Assembly: GCA_018401435.1 (NCBI GenBank)
Contig: JAGYJW010000012.1
Location: 1 to 64,000, forward strand
Direction of reading: 5' to 3'
Length of the DNA: 64,000 nucleotides
From: Deltaproteobacteria bacterium
Lineage (GTDB): Bacteria > Myxococcota_A > UBA796 > UBA2385
The notes beneath the pieces were generated by a model. It was not told the origin of the DNA and ran no database searches. It saw nothing but the letters and a program-made list of their open reading frames with translations. Below, piece after piece: positions 47,628 to 57,896 of this stretch (position 1 is its first letter; each line of letters starts with the position of its first letter). A program made the position numbers and the translations under genes.

Positions 47628-48815
47628 TCAGCGCCGGGCGGCGTCCACGTCGCCGGCCAGTGCCGCCCGCAGCAGCTTGCGGGTGGCGGCCACGTCCAGG
47701 GGCACGGGGTTGCCGCCGGCGCTGGGGTCTTCCACCGCCATGGCCGCCAGCTGCTCGACCAGCGGCTCGGTCACCCCCAAGGCGTCCGCGCCGTGGGGGA
47801 TGCCCAGCTCGGCGCGCAGCGCCAGCACCCAGCTCAGCACCGCCTCGGGGCCCGCACCCGTCTCGCTGCTGAGGCCCAGGTAGCGGGCCAGCCCGTCCAG
47901 GCGCTCCACGATGGCGGGTCCGTTGAAGGCGAGCACATAGGGCATGAACACGGCGTTGCAGAGGCCATGGTGGGCGTCGGTGACGGCGCCGACGGGGTGG
48001 CTGAGGGCGTGCATGGCGCCCAGGCCCTTCTGGAAGGCGGTGGCCCCCATCAACGAGGCCGCGAGCATGTCGGCGCGGGCCTTCAAGTCGCCGGGCTCGC
48101 GGGTGGCCTGCACCAGGGAGCGCTGCACCAGGCGCATGCCCTCCAGGGCGATGCCGTCGGCCTGGGGGTGGAAGCCAGGCGCGCACCAGGCCTCCAGCAG
48201 GTGGCTGAGGGCGTCCACGCCGGTGGCGGCGGTGAGCCCCCGGGGCAGGCCTACGGTCAAGGCAGGGTCGGCGATGACCCGGCCGGGCAGCATGCGCGCG
48301 TGAAAGATGATCTTCTTGACATGCTCGGCGCTGTCGGTGATCACCGAGGCGCGACCCACCTCGGAGCCCGTGCCGGCGGTGGTGGGCACGGCGACCACGG
48401 GCACCATGCCGTTGACGTCTACGCGGGTATACCAGTCCGCCCGGTCTTCGAAGTCCCACAGGGGGCGCGTCTGGCCGGCCATCAGGGCGATGGCCTTGGC
48501 GGCGTCCAGGGCGCTGCCGCCGCCGAATGCGATCACCCCGTCGTGGCCGCCCGCCCGCAGGGTCGCCGTGCCGGCGTCGACATTCTCGCCGGTGGGGTTG
48601 CCCTTCACATCGGAGAAGACCGCGACCGGCAGGCCGGCCTCTTCGCAGAGGGCCACGGCCGAGCCCACCAGGGGCAAGGCGGCCAGGCCGGGGTCCGTGA
48701 CCAGCAGGGGGCGGGTCATGCCCAGCTCCCGGCAGGCCTGGGGCAGCTCCGCGATGCGGCCAGCGCCGAAGCGGATCGAGGTGGGGTAGTTCCAGTTGCC
48801 GACAGGAGACGTCAT
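47628..48815 (-). CDS. Iron-containing alcohol dehydrogenase
   Basis: NAD(P)-dependent group III alcohol dehydrogenase. The 395-residue product has the Rossmann part with GVIAFGGGSALDAAKAIAL (GGGS pyrophosphate loop) and VPTTAGTGSEVGRASVI. The helical metal-binding part has ATGVDALSHLLEAWCAP and HALSHPVGAVTDAHHGLCN, which supply the Asp and three His that bind iron. Length is standard. The next gene on the same strand is an aldehyde dehydrogenase, upstream by 17 nt, so the pair could take an alcohol through the aldehyde to the acid. The actual alcohol is unknown. Confidence 0.93.
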   Translation of the reverse strand: MTSPVGNWNYPTSIRFGAGRIAELPQACRELGMTRPLLVTDPGLAALPLVGSAVALCEEAGLPVAVFSDVKGNPTGENVDAGTATLRAGGHDGVIAFGGGSALDAAKAIALMAGQTRPLWDFEDRADWYTRVDVNGMVPVVAVPTTAGTGSEVGRASVITDSAEHVKKIIFHARMLPGRVIADPALTVGLPRGLTAATGVDALSHLLEAWCAPGFHPQADGIALEGMRLVQRSLVQATREPGDLKARADMLAASLMGATAFQKGLGAMHALSHPVGAVTDAHHGLCNAVFMPYVLAFNGPAIVERLDGLARYLGLSSETGAGPEAVLSWVLALRAELGIPHGADALGVTEPLVEQLAAMAVEDPSAGGNPVPLDVAATRKLLRAALAGDVDAARR

Positions 48816-48832
48816 GGGGGCCTCGGAGCGCG

Positions 48833-50224
48833 TCAGCGCAGGCGGAGGTGGTAGCTCTTGGGGCGGGTGAAGGCGTGCAGGCCCAGCACCGACAAGGAGG
48901 CGCCCCGACCCGAGTGCTTCTGGCCGGTCCAGGCCAGCCCGGGGTCGAGGTAGTCGCAGCGGTTCAGGAAGACGGTGCCCACCTCGAGCTCGGCACCCAG
49001 GGCCTCGGCCAGGTCGGCGTCGGCGCTCCAGATGGAGGCGGTGAGCCCATAGGGGCTGTCGTTGATGAGGGAGAGGGCCTCGGCGTCAGAGGCCACCTTC
49101 TGGATGCCGGCCACGGGCCCGAAGGTCTCGTCCCGCATCAGGGGCATGTCGGCGCGCACCCGGTCCAGCAGCTGGGGGGCGAGGTATTGCGGGCCCAAGG
49201 CGGTGGCCGGAAAGCGGCTGGCGTCCAGCAGGGGGCGGGCGCCGCCTTGGATGGCGGCCGTGACATGGGCGCGGATGGCGTCGGCGTTGCGGGCGCGCAC
49301 CACCGGACCCATCAAGGTCTCGGCATCCATCGGGTTGCCCAGGGTCCAGCCATAGGCGGCAGCGACGGCGGCCTCGATGAAAGCGTCGTAGACATCGGCG
49401 TGCACGTAGATCCGCTCGATGCCGCAGCAGCTCTGCCCCGAGTTGAAGAGCACGCCCTCGACCACATTCTCGGCGGCAAATGCGAGATCGGCGTCGGGGC
49501 GCACATAGGCGGCGTCCTTTCCACCCAATTCGAGGTTCATGCCGATGAAGCGGCCCGCCGCGGCGCCTTCGACCGCGGCCCCGCCTTCGACCGAGCCGGT
49601 GAAGGCCACATGGTGCACCCGCGCGTCGGCGATGACCCGCGCGACGGCGTCGTGATCGATGTGCAGGTGCTGAAAGACGCCCTCGGGGATGCCGGCGGCC
49701 CGGGCGGCCTCGACCATGCGCTCGGCGCAGAGGGGGGTCTGGTCGGAGTGCTTGAGGATGACCACATTGCCGGCGGCGAGGGCAGGCACCACCGCGTTCA
49801 CGGCGGTCAGGTAGGGGTAGTTCCAGGGGCTGAGCACGAAGACCAGCCCATAAGGTTCCCGGCGGATGAAGCGCTTGAATCCGGCTTTTTCGTCGGGCAC
49901 CACGTCCGAGAGCGCCTGGGGGGCGATGGCGATCATGTGGCGGGCGCGGTCTTCAAAGCCGCCGACCTCGCCGGCGCCAAAGCGGATCGGCCGGCCCATC
50001 TGCCAGGCCAGCTCTTGCGCGTGCTGGTCGGTCTGGGCGACGAAGTGGTCCACCAGGCCCGAGAGCAGGGCCAGGCGCTCGGCCAGGGGGCGGCGGCGCC
50101 AGTCGGCGCGGGCGGACTCTGCCTTGGCCAGCACCTGCTCCACCTCAGAAGGAGCGTGGAGCGGGCGCTCCAGCCAGACGCGGCCGTCCACCGGCGAGAT
50201 GACGCTGAAACGATCGATGGCCAT
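48833..50224 (-). CDS. NAD(P)-dependent aldehyde dehydrogenase
   Basis: The 463-residue product belongs to the aldehyde dehydrogenase superfamily: FVLSPWNYPYLTAVNAVVPA (NAD-binding), VAFTGSVEGGAAVEGAA, NLELGGKDAAYV with the general-base Glu, NSGQSCCGIERIYV with the catalytic Cys, and RDETFGPVAGIQ. It is the first gene of a two-gene operon with the iron alcohol dehydrogenase. The start at 50224 has GGAG seven bases upstream. Substrate range cannot be read by eye; it is closest to succinate-semialdehyde-type ALDHs in the N-terminal layout. Confidence 0.93.
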   Translation of the reverse strand: MAIDRFSVISPVDGRVWLERPLHAPSEVEQVLAKAESARADWRRRPLAERLALLSGLVDHFVAQTDQHAQELAWQMGRPIRFGAGEVGGFEDRARHMIAIAPQALSDVVPDEKAGFKRFIRREPYGLVFVLSPWNYPYLTAVNAVVPALAAGNVVILKHSDQTPLCAERMVEAARAAGIPEGVFQHLHIDHDAVARVIADARVHHVAFTGSVEGGAAVEGAAAGRFIGMNLELGGKDAAYVRPDADLAFAAENVVEGVLFNSGQSCCGIERIYVHADVYDAFIEAAVAAAYGWTLGNPMDAETLMGPVVRARNADAIRAHVTAAIQGGARPLLDASRFPATALGPQYLAPQLLDRVRADMPLMRDETFGPVAGIQKVASDAEALSLINDSPYGLTASIWSADADLAEALGAELEVGTVFLNRCDYLDPGLAWTGQKHSGRGASLSVLGLHAFTRPKSYHLRLR

Positions 50225-50462
50225 GCATGCTCCTGGGGCGCGGGCTGGGGGGCCGGCGTGCACGCGCCCGCCTATCCTTCCTGCGGTGCGTCGGCGCGGC
50301 CCGCGACGGCCCCCATTTTGTCTCAAATTGGCAGATCGCTCGGCGGGGTTGGCGGCATAGGCGCAGCACAGGCCAAAGCCTGACGAGTCCATGACGAGAA
50401 CGCGGTCCCGGGCCTGCCTTTCCGGGTCTACGCTGCCGCATCGGATGACACCGGAGACGCCC

Positions 50463-51476
50463 ATGACTGCCGCCCTCGCCTTGCTGCTGCTCGCCCCTGC
50501 TGCCCACGCCCAGGACCTCGTCCCGGTCTGGGAGAACGACGACTTCCAGGAAGACCGCTCCTATGCGGGAAGCGGCGGCTGGTCGGGGGGCTACGATGCC
50601 GACGCGTGGCTGGGCTACGAAGGCGAGACCGGCACCTATGTCTACTCGACCACCGACGACAACGGCGGGAGCTTCGGCAGCGGCGACGCCATCGACAACT
50701 GGCTGGTGAACGAATCCATCGATATCGAGGATGGCGCCATCACCACCTGGATCTACAGCGGCGACGACGACAGCATGGGCGTCGTCTTTCACCACCAGGG
50801 TGCCGACGACTACTTCCTCTTCACGCTGACCTCGAATGACTCCACCAGCGGCGGCGCCTCCAGCCCCTTCGAGGAGGGCGCGAGCCGGGGCACCGCGGTG
50901 CTCGCGCGCATCTCGGGCGGAGACGCCGAGGTGCTGGCCACCGGGCGCTTCGGCTATGACACCGGCGCCATCCAGAAGATCGGCCTCAGCTTCAATGACG
51001 GCGAGGTGATCGGCTGGTTCTGGGAGGAGGCCGACGGCGACTTTGGCGATGTCAGCGAGACCCTCCGGGCGGACGCCGATGGCCTGGGCGGCGGCAGCGG
51101 CGGCTACTACGCCTATGACGTGGGCGGCAACGACGGCGCCTTCTTCGGCAACACCGTGGTCTACGCCTTTGACGACGACGGCGACGGCGTGATCGACGAC
51201 GCGGACAACTGCGAATTCGTGGCCAATGAAGACCAGGCCGACGGCGATGGCGATGGCATCGGGTCGGCCTGCGACGACGACGAGCCCGGCGACGACTCCG
51301 GCAGCCCCGGCGACGGCGGCACCGACTCGGGCGGGGCCGATGGCGCCACCCTGGGCGGAGGCAGCGGCGCCGGCGATGCCAAGCTGTCGGCCTGCGGCTG
51401 CGATGCCAGCGGGGGTGTGGCCACCGGAGGCCTGCTGCTGGGACTTCTGGGCCTGGTGCGCCGCCGCCGGGCCTGA
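50463..51476 (+). CDS. Secreted protein with thrombospondin type 3-like repeats and MYXO-CTERM-like tail
   Basis: The 337-residue product has a signal peptide (LALLLLAPAAHA). A beta-rich domain of about 200 residues follows (EDGAITTWIYSGDDDSMGV, VVFHHQGADDYFLFTL), resembling the laminin-G/concanavalin-like N-terminal region of thrombospondin type 3 proteins. Next come calcium-binding type 3-like repeats (DDDGDGVIDDADNCEF, DGDGDGIGSACDDD) and an Asp/Gly/Ser linker. The C-terminal sorting signal has Cys-Gly-Cys, a hydrophobic helix (GGLLLGLLGLV) and RRRR-Ala. That last pattern is the MYXO-CTERM type, proposed to direct cleavage and surface anchoring in myxobacteria. ATG 50463 is chosen by the signal peptide. 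Confidence 0.85.
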   Translation: MTAALALLLLAPAAHAQDLVPVWENDDFQEDRSYAGSGGWSGGYDADAWLGYEGETGTYVYSTTDDNGGSFGSGDAIDNWLVNESIDIEDGAITTWIYSGDDDSMGVVFHHQGADDYFLFTLTSNDSTSGGASSPFEEGASRGTAVLARISGGDAEVLATGRFGYDTGAIQKIGLSFNDGEVIGWFWEEADGDFGDVSETLRADADGLGGGSGGYYAYDVGGNDGAFFGNTVVYAFDDDGDGVIDDADNCEFVANEDQADGDGDGIGSACDDDEPGDDSGSPGDGGTDSGGADGATLGGGSGAGDAKLSACGCDASGGVATGGLLLGLLGLVRRRRA

Positions 51477-51549
51477 AGCGCCTCGGGCGCCTCGCCCCTG
51501 GGCCGGGGACGGTCTACGCTGGGACCTCTCCGCCGCCGATGGAGCGCGC

Positions 51550-52218
<669 letters not shown>

Positions 52219-53215
52219 TGCCCTCGACGGCGGAGATGGCGGGACCGACGGCAGCGACGGCGGCAGCGACGGCGGCAGCGATGGCCTCAACGACGGCACC
52301 GACGGGCTGCCCATCCCCGGCCCCCGCGGGGTCTGGGCCTGGCGCGACGCCGGCGACCCGAATGGCACCGACGCCGTGGTGGGGGATCCGGTGGCCGAGG
52401 CCGCCATGATCGCCACCCTGCAGGACTGGGGGGTGACCCGGGTCTATGGCTCCTATGGGGATCGCCCGGTCACCGAGCCCGCCGTGATCGCCAGCTGGAA
52501 TGCCCAGCTGGACGCCGCGGGCATCGACAGCCAGCTGCTCCTGGGAGACCCCGCCTACATCTCCAGCCGAGAGTGGGCCAATATGCTCGAAAAGATCGAC
52601 CAGCGCCTGCTGGCCTTCAACGCCGGGGTGAGCAGCCCCGACCAGGCCTTTGACGCCTTGCACCTGGACATCGAGCCCCAGGCGGCCAGCGACTGGTCCG
52701 GCACCACCGACGAGGACCGCTGGGGCCGCCTGCTGCAGCTGAACAACACCTTCCACACGGTGCGCGAACACCTCGACGGCACCACGGGCGCCGCCATCCC
52801 CATCGAGGCCGACCTCGCGGTCTGGTTCGACAACCTGCCGGCCAGCCTGGGGGGCAGCGGCAGCATCGGCTGGCCATCGGTGGCGGATCGCGACGCCTGG
52901 TTCGCGGACCTGGGCGCCGAGGTCGCCGGCGTCAGCTTCATGTCCTATGAGCGCTCCACCGACGTGCTGATCATCGGCTCTGTGGCCACCGAGGCGGGGC
53001 TGTATCCGGGCACGCTGCGGGTGAGCCTGAACGAGGAGGTGGGCAGCACCTGGAGCACCGTAGACGAGATCTTCGACATGGCGCAGACTCTTGAGGATCA
53101 AGGGCAGATCGTCGATCTCCACTCCTATTCGGCGCTGAAGGCCTTGCTGCCCTGAGCGGGCTGGCTGGCGGGCCGACAGTCCGCTAGGCTCTGGCTTCTG
53201 CCCCCAAGAGGCGCC

Positions 53216-53923
53216 ATGTTGCCAGCCCCCCCCGACCTGGACGCCCTGCAGGCGCCGATCATCGCCCGCTTCGCCGACTACCGGGCGCGCGGGCTCAAGG
53301 TCATCGCGACCTCCTCCTTCCAGACCAACTCGTTGGTGCTGCTGGCCCTGTTGGGCCGCCATGCCCCCGATGTGCCGGTCTACTTCCTGGACACCGGCTA
53401 CCACTTCCCCGAGACCCTGGGCTTCCGCGACGCCCTGGGCGAGCGCCTGGGCCTGGACATCCGCACCCTGCGGTCGCCGGTGCCCCGGGACCTGCAGCGC
53501 GATGGTGACGGTCGCCTGCTCTTTGGCAGCGATCCCGACCACTGCTGCCACCTCAACAAGGTCCTGCCCCTGGACCCGGTGCTCCTGCAGTCCGATGTCT
53601 GGGTGAGCGGCGTGCGGGCTGGACAGAGCGCCCACCGGGCCACGCTACGCACCGAAGATCGCGGCCGCCACGGCATCCTGCGCTACCATCCCCTGCTGGC
53701 CTGGAGCGCCCGGGACGTGCACGCGGCGATCGAGGCCTTCGATCTGCCGCGCCACCCCCTCGAAGCCCAGGGCTACCTCAGCGTGGGCTGCCAGCCCTGC
53801 ACCCGCAGCCTGCTGGATGGTAGTGCGGGGGCCGGCGGCCGCGGCGGGCGCTGGAGCGGCCTCAAGAAGACCGAGTGTGGGCTTCACCTCGACGCCGGGC
53901 CAGCGGCCGGGGGGGGGCGATGA
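53216..53923 (+). CDS. cysH: APS/PAPS reductase family protein
   Basis: Assimilatory sulfate reduction enzyme that reduces adenylyl sulfate (or PAPS) to sulfite. The 235-residue product has the PP-loop variant TSSFQTNSLVLLALLG, FLDTGYHFPETL, and the CC...CxxC iron-sulfur set (DHCCHLNKV and VGCQPCTRSL). ECGLH near the end supplies the catalytic Cys. These cysteines point to the [4Fe-4S] APS-reductase type. The tail past ECGLH is short. Its stop overlaps the next ATG (ATGA), coupling it to the epimerase gene. Confidence 0.92.
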   Translation: MLPAPPDLDALQAPIIARFADYRARGLKVIATSSFQTNSLVLLALLGRHAPDVPVYFLDTGYHFPETLGFRDALGERLGLDIRTLRSPVPRDLQRDGDGRLLFGSDPDHCCHLNKVLPLDPVLLQSDVWVSGVRAGQSAHRATLRTEDRGRHGILRYHPLLAWSARDVHAAIEAFDLPRHPLEAQGYLSVGCQPCTRSLLDGSAGAGGRGGRWSGLKKTECGLHLDAGPAAGGGR

Positions 53924-54855
53924 GGGTCCTGGTCACCGGGGGCGCGGGCTACCTGGGCACCGAGCTGGTCGCGGAGCTCTGCCGACGGGACGATGTCTCC
54001 GAGGTCGTGGTCTACGACAACCTCTCCCGGCGCAACCACAACCTCTTCATCGGCGCCCGGCTGCCCCAGAAGCCCGTGCGCGTGGTCATCGCCGACATCC
54101 TCGACACCCGGCGCCTGCGCCGCGAGCTGGCAGCGGTGGACTGGGTGGTGCACCTGGCCGCCCGGGTGAGCACGCCCTTTGCCGACGCCGACTACCACGG
54201 CTTGGAGCAAGTCAACCACTGGGGGACAGCGGAGCTGGGCTACCTGCTGGAGGAGGCCCCCAGAGCCGGCCTGCTCTATGTCTCGAGCGCCTCGGTCTAC
54301 GGCGACCGCGACCAGCCCGTGGGCCACGAAGACGACCCGGCCCCCGACACGGCCTATGCCCTGAGCAAGCTGCGGGGCGAGCGGATGTTGGAGCGCCTCG
54401 CCGGCCGCATGCCCGTCACGGTGGTGCGCTGCGCCAATGTCTACGGCTACTCCGAGTCCATGCGCTTTGACGCCGTGGTCAACCGCTTCCTCTTCGACGC
54501 CCATTTCAGCGGTCGCATCCACGTGCACGGCTCGGGTGAGCAGCGCCGGTCTTTTGTCCATGTCGACAACGCTGTGGCCGTTCTCAGCCGCCTGGTGGCG
54601 CCCGGGGCGCCGCAGGGCACCCATGACCTGGTCGAACGCAGCCTGGCCGTGGGGGCGATCGCGCAGGTCGTGGCCCAGGTCTACCCGGACCTCGAGATGA
54701 TCTTCACTGAGCAGGACATGCGCCGCCGCAACCTGGTCTTGCGGCGGGACCCGCGCATCTGGCCGGGGGCGGCCGACGACCAGGCCGACCTGGTCGACCA
54801 GCTCGAAGCCTTCCGCGAGCGCTTCGCCTTCCAGCCCCGCCGAAGCGGGGGCTGA
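53920..54855 (+). CDS. NAD-dependent epimerase/dehydratase (extended SDR)
   Basis: The 311-residue product is an extended short-chain dehydrogenase of the nucleotide-sugar epimerase/dehydratase type: VLVTGGAGYLGTELVAEL (NAD-binding GxxGxxG), VVHLAARVSTPFADADY, the catalytic VSSASVYGD and YALSK (Tyr-x3-Lys), and VVRCANVYGYSES. The substrate sugar is unknown. It is coupled to cysH by ATGA, an unusual partner. The glycosyltransferase-like gene is downstream on the opposite strand and could be linked in surface polysaccharide work; that is inference. Confidence 0.92.
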   Translation: MRVLVTGGAGYLGTELVAELCRRDDVSEVVVYDNLSRRNHNLFIGARLPQKPVRVVIADILDTRRLRRELAAVDWVVHLAARVSTPFADADYHGLEQVNHWGTAELGYLLEEAPRAGLLYVSSASVYGDRDQPVGHEDDPAPDTAYALSKLRGERMLERLAGRMPVTVVRCANVYGYSESMRFDAVVNRFLFDAHFSGRIHVHGSGEQRRSFVHVDNAVAVLSRLVAPGAPQGTHDLVERSLAVGAIAQVVAQVYPDLEMIFTEQDMRRRNLVLRRDPRIWPGAADDQADLVDQLEAFRERFAFQPRRSGG

Positions 54856-54896
54856 AGCAGGGCTGAGCGGTGCCGGGGGCCCCTGTCGGCCCGCCC

Positions 54897-57440
54897 TCAG
54901 AGGGTCCAGGTCACCGCAGGCACCAGGGGCCCGCTGAATTGGCGGGCCAGGCGGTCCAGGAGGGCGGCCAGCTCGGCGGCCGAGGCGGCCGTCGGCACCT
55001 GCGTGCCCTGCTGGAAGGCGGCGCGGTGCGGCTGCTCGCTGGCCGAGGGCAGGTGGGCGACCGCGTCCACCGACGCCCCCAGGGCGCGCAGCTGCTCGGC
55101 GTCCAGGGCGTCGTCAAAGAGGAAGATCTCGAGGTAGTCCTCGGGCTGCAGGTGGCGGTCGAAGGCCGCCTGAAGCCGCTGCAGGCCGGCGTCAGAGTCG
55201 CCGTCGAGGCCTTCGCGGAAGCGCAGGCAGAGCGCGGCGTCGCCCCGTCCCACCAGGGTGCGGGCGAAGCGATCGATCAGGGCGTCCAGGTCGGCTTCAC
55301 TGGTCCAATCCGGCCAGGCGAGCACCCGGCGCGGGGCCTCGGTCTGCATGGGATAGGCCGGCTGGCCGCCACTCTTGAGGTGCTCCCAACCCAGGGCGTC
55401 GGCCTGGGGCACGCCGCAGACCTGCGCTGCCTGGGACAGCTCGGCGTCCAAGGCGCCGCCGGAGGGCTGCCAGCCCGCCATGCCGGCCACCAGGCGCAGC
55501 AGGCCGCGGCTGCGGGTGGACTCGTCCACGATCAGCACATGGGCCCAGCCACCGAAGCGTGGCGCGGGGATGCGCTGGGTGAGCTCGGAGATGCCGCGCT
55601 GCAAGGCGTCCACGGAGTAGCCGTCGTCCCCGGCATTGGCGAGCAGCACCAGGCTGCAGTCGTCCCGGTCGTCAAAGCCCGTCAGGTAGCGGGCCGCGGC
55701 CATCAGCCAGCTGTCCTCGCTGTTGCGCTGGGGGCAGAGCAGGTAGCGCGTGGCCCGCGCGCCCGGCAGGGCCTCGGGGTGGCGGGCCACCAGGGCGTCC
55801 AGGCTGGGCGCGCCCAGCTCGTCCAGGCCCTCGATGTGGCCCCGGGCCCGCCAGAGGGCGTCCAGGTGGCCCAGCAGGGCTTGAAGACGGGACGACAGGT
55901 CTGCCGACAGCGCCCGCCAGTCCTCTCCGATGGGTTCGAGGGCGGCGAGGGAGAGTCCGCCCAGGGTGGCCGCTGCCGCCCGGATGGTGTGCACCGTGGC
56001 GGCGTTGTCGTCCAGTCGGGCCTGAAGGGCGTCCCGATTCACCGGCTCGACCGCGAGATCAGCCAGGTCGGGGTGGCGGTTGACCAGGTGGATGAAGGCG
56101 CGGGCGCGCTCCACGCGCTCGGCCTCCAACTCGGCGAGGTCGGGCACCGAAAGCAACACCACCCGTGCGTTCTCGCGGTGGTAGAGCGAGGTGCCCCGGT
56201 CATCCAGGCGCTGGGCGAGATCGGCGTCCAAGGCGGCGTCGGGCAGGCCGGCGCCAAAGCCGCCGACAGCCAGCAGGGCCACCCGCGGCACGCTGAAGTT
56301 CCGGCGGTCCAGCTGGCGAAGACCCTGCACAAAGCCATCTTCGGGGTGGGGCCGATCGCGCTGGAAGCTGCCGTCGGCCAGCGCCCGGGGCAGGGCCAGC
56401 TGGATGGCGCTCACCGGGAGGTCGATGTGGCCGGTCACGGCCAGCTCCCGGGGGTCGTTCTCGCGGTGGGCGCGGATGTGCTGCTCGACGGTATCCGGGG
56501 AGGCCGTCAGGGCTGCATCCAGGCTGAGAACAAGGGTGCCACGCGCATAGTCAAAGGCGCGTCCCAGGGCTTCTGCGGCCGAGAGCCCCGCGCAGTCCAG
56601 GGCCCGAAAGGGCAGGGTCCAGGGCAAGGACGCCAGCTCGGCCGCCAGGGTGCCCTCCCCGCGGTCGGCCACGATGATCTCGTAGGTGTTGGCGGGCAGC
56701 ACCTGTCGGCAGAGCCCGTCCAGGCAGCGGCGCAGGGCCGCGCGGTCGCCCTGGCTGTCCACCAGCACCGACACCCAGGGGTCATCGGCCTCGAAGGGCT
56801 CTTGGAAGGAGCGGGCGGTGTGGAAGTCCCAGTTGGCCCGAAAGCGCTCCAGGGCGAAGGTCTCGGCCGAGACCGAGAAGAGCGCGTCGTCGATGTGGTG
56901 GACGGCTTTCGCCTCGAGCAGGGCCCAGTAGAGCAGCAGCAGGTTGGGCCGGCAGGGGGCCGGCGACAGCGCGGCCAGGGCCCCCCGCGAGAAGACCAGG
57001 GCGGCGTCCCAGCCCGGGGGCGGCGCGGTGCCTTCGCGGGAGGGGTCGATGTTGTAGGCCATCTCGCCGTTGGCGCGGCTGAGGAAGTAGTTGCTGGTGA
57101 CCAGCCCGGCGCCGCTGCCCTGCAGGGCCGCCACCGACCGGGCCAGCCAGTCGGGGTTGCTGCGCGAGCCCACGGTGCGCAGGCCGATGGCCGGGGCCCG
57201 ACAGCGGGCGACGCCCTCCAGCAAGGCCGCGCTGCGCCCGAATGCGGCGGCCCGCACCACGGTCAGGTCCGGCCCGGCCAGGGCGCTGAGGTCCAGGCCC
57301 CCGTCGCTGTGGTCCACAAGCACGATCTGCGCCTGGATGCCGCGCTGGGCGCGCAGGTCGGCGACCGTGCCGGCGGCGTCGGCCGGGGAGTCGTCCCCGA
57401 TGAGGACAAGGATGGAGGCGTCGGGCGGGGTCTGGGTCAT
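54897..57440 (-). CDS. Large protein with two glycosyltransferase-2-like domains
   Basis: The 847-residue product has two regions with GT-A/family 2 layout: residues about 8-190 (SILVLIGDDSPADAAGTVAD, IVLVDHSDGG) and about 250-480 (PWVSVLVDSQGDRAALRR, YEIIVADRGEGTLA, ARGTLVLSLDAALTASPD). The usual DxD metal motif is weak in both (VGSRSNPDW and LSLDAALT), so catalysis is uncertain. A region of about 250 residues at the C-terminus (from RYLLCPQRNSEDSWLMAA) again looks GT-like. CCGGAG before ATG 57440 supports the start. No membrane helix. It probably acts on the cytosolic face in polysaccharide or glycoprotein work. Confidence 0.7.
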   Translation of the reverse strand: MTQTPPDASILVLIGDDSPADAAGTVADLRAQRGIQAQIVLVDHSDGGLDLSALAGPDLTVVRAAAFGRSAALLEGVARCRAPAIGLRTVGSRSNPDWLARSVAALQGSGAGLVTSNYFLSRANGEMAYNIDPSREGTAPPPGWDAALVFSRGALAALSPAPCRPNLLLLYWALLEAKAVHHIDDALFSVSAETFALERFRANWDFHTARSFQEPFEADDPWVSVLVDSQGDRAALRRCLDGLCRQVLPANTYEIIVADRGEGTLAAELASLPWTLPFRALDCAGLSAAEALGRAFDYARGTLVLSLDAALTASPDTVEQHIRAHRENDPRELAVTGHIDLPVSAIQLALPRALADGSFQRDRPHPEDGFVQGLRQLDRRNFSVPRVALLAVGGFGAGLPDAALDADLAQRLDDRGTSLYHRENARVVLLSVPDLAELEAERVERARAFIHLVNRHPDLADLAVEPVNRDALQARLDDNAATVHTIRAAAATLGGLSLAALEPIGEDWRALSADLSSRLQALLGHLDALWRARGHIEGLDELGAPSLDALVARHPEALPGARATRYLLCPQRNSEDSWLMAAARYLTGFDDRDDCSLVLLANAGDDGYSVDALQRGISELTQRIPAPRFGGWAHVLIVDESTRSRGLLRLVAGMAGWQPSGGALDAELSQAAQVCGVPQADALGWEHLKSGGQPAYPMQTEAPRRVLAWPDWTSEADLDALIDRFARTLVGRGDAALCLRFREGLDGDSDAGLQRLQAAFDRHLQPEDYLEIFLFDDALDAEQLRALGASVDAVAHLPSASEQPHRAAFQQGTQVPTAASAAELAALLDRLARQFSGPLVPAVTWTL

Positions 57441-57531
57441 GGAGAAGCTCCGGCCGGTGGGCCGTGTCATCGGGTGGAGACCCAACCCGACCGACGGCCG
57501 CAGCCGCCGCGCCGGGGCCGGGTCGTCGGGC

Positions 57532-57858
57532 TCAGCGCAGCAGCATCGACAGCAGGTTGAAGCTCTCGGTCTCGGCCTCATCAATCTCGCCGTCGGATCC
57601 CAGCACGCCCAGCAAGGCGTCCAGGAAGATCTGTCGATGCTCGACGGGAATGAGGGTGGGGTCCACGTCTTCGGGGGCGGGCGGCCGACTCAGCCAGCCC
57701 TGCACCTGGACCTCTTCGTCTTCGTCGAGGTCCAGCCGGCGCATGAGATCGGCCACATAAACGCGCTCTTCATCTCGGATCTCGAGATCGGCCCAGGCAA
57801 AGGAGCAGACAAAGCGCATGAGCTGGAGGCGCTCATCTTTGGACAGGCTGTTCAGCAT
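57532..57858 (-). CDS. TerB-like protein
   Basis: The 108-residue helical protein has the tellurite-resistance TerB-family layout, with two acidic repeats at similar positions: CSFAWADLEIRDEERVYV and GVLGSDGEIDEAETESF. Each could bind a divalent metal through Asp/Glu, as in TerB. TerB-like domains occur in stress and membrane-associated systems; here no other ter gene is present. It lies between the GT-like gene and the PrsW-like gene, all on the minus strand with short gaps. Confidence 0.75.
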   Translation of the reverse strand: MLNSLSKDERLQLMRFVCSFAWADLEIRDEERVYVADLMRRLDLDEDEEVQVQGWLSRPPAPEDVDPTLIPVEHRQIFLDALLGVLGSDGEIDEAETESFNLLSMLLR

Positions 57859-57896
57859 GGGGTCACCTTAGCAAGAAGGGGGGGGGAGGGGAGGGC

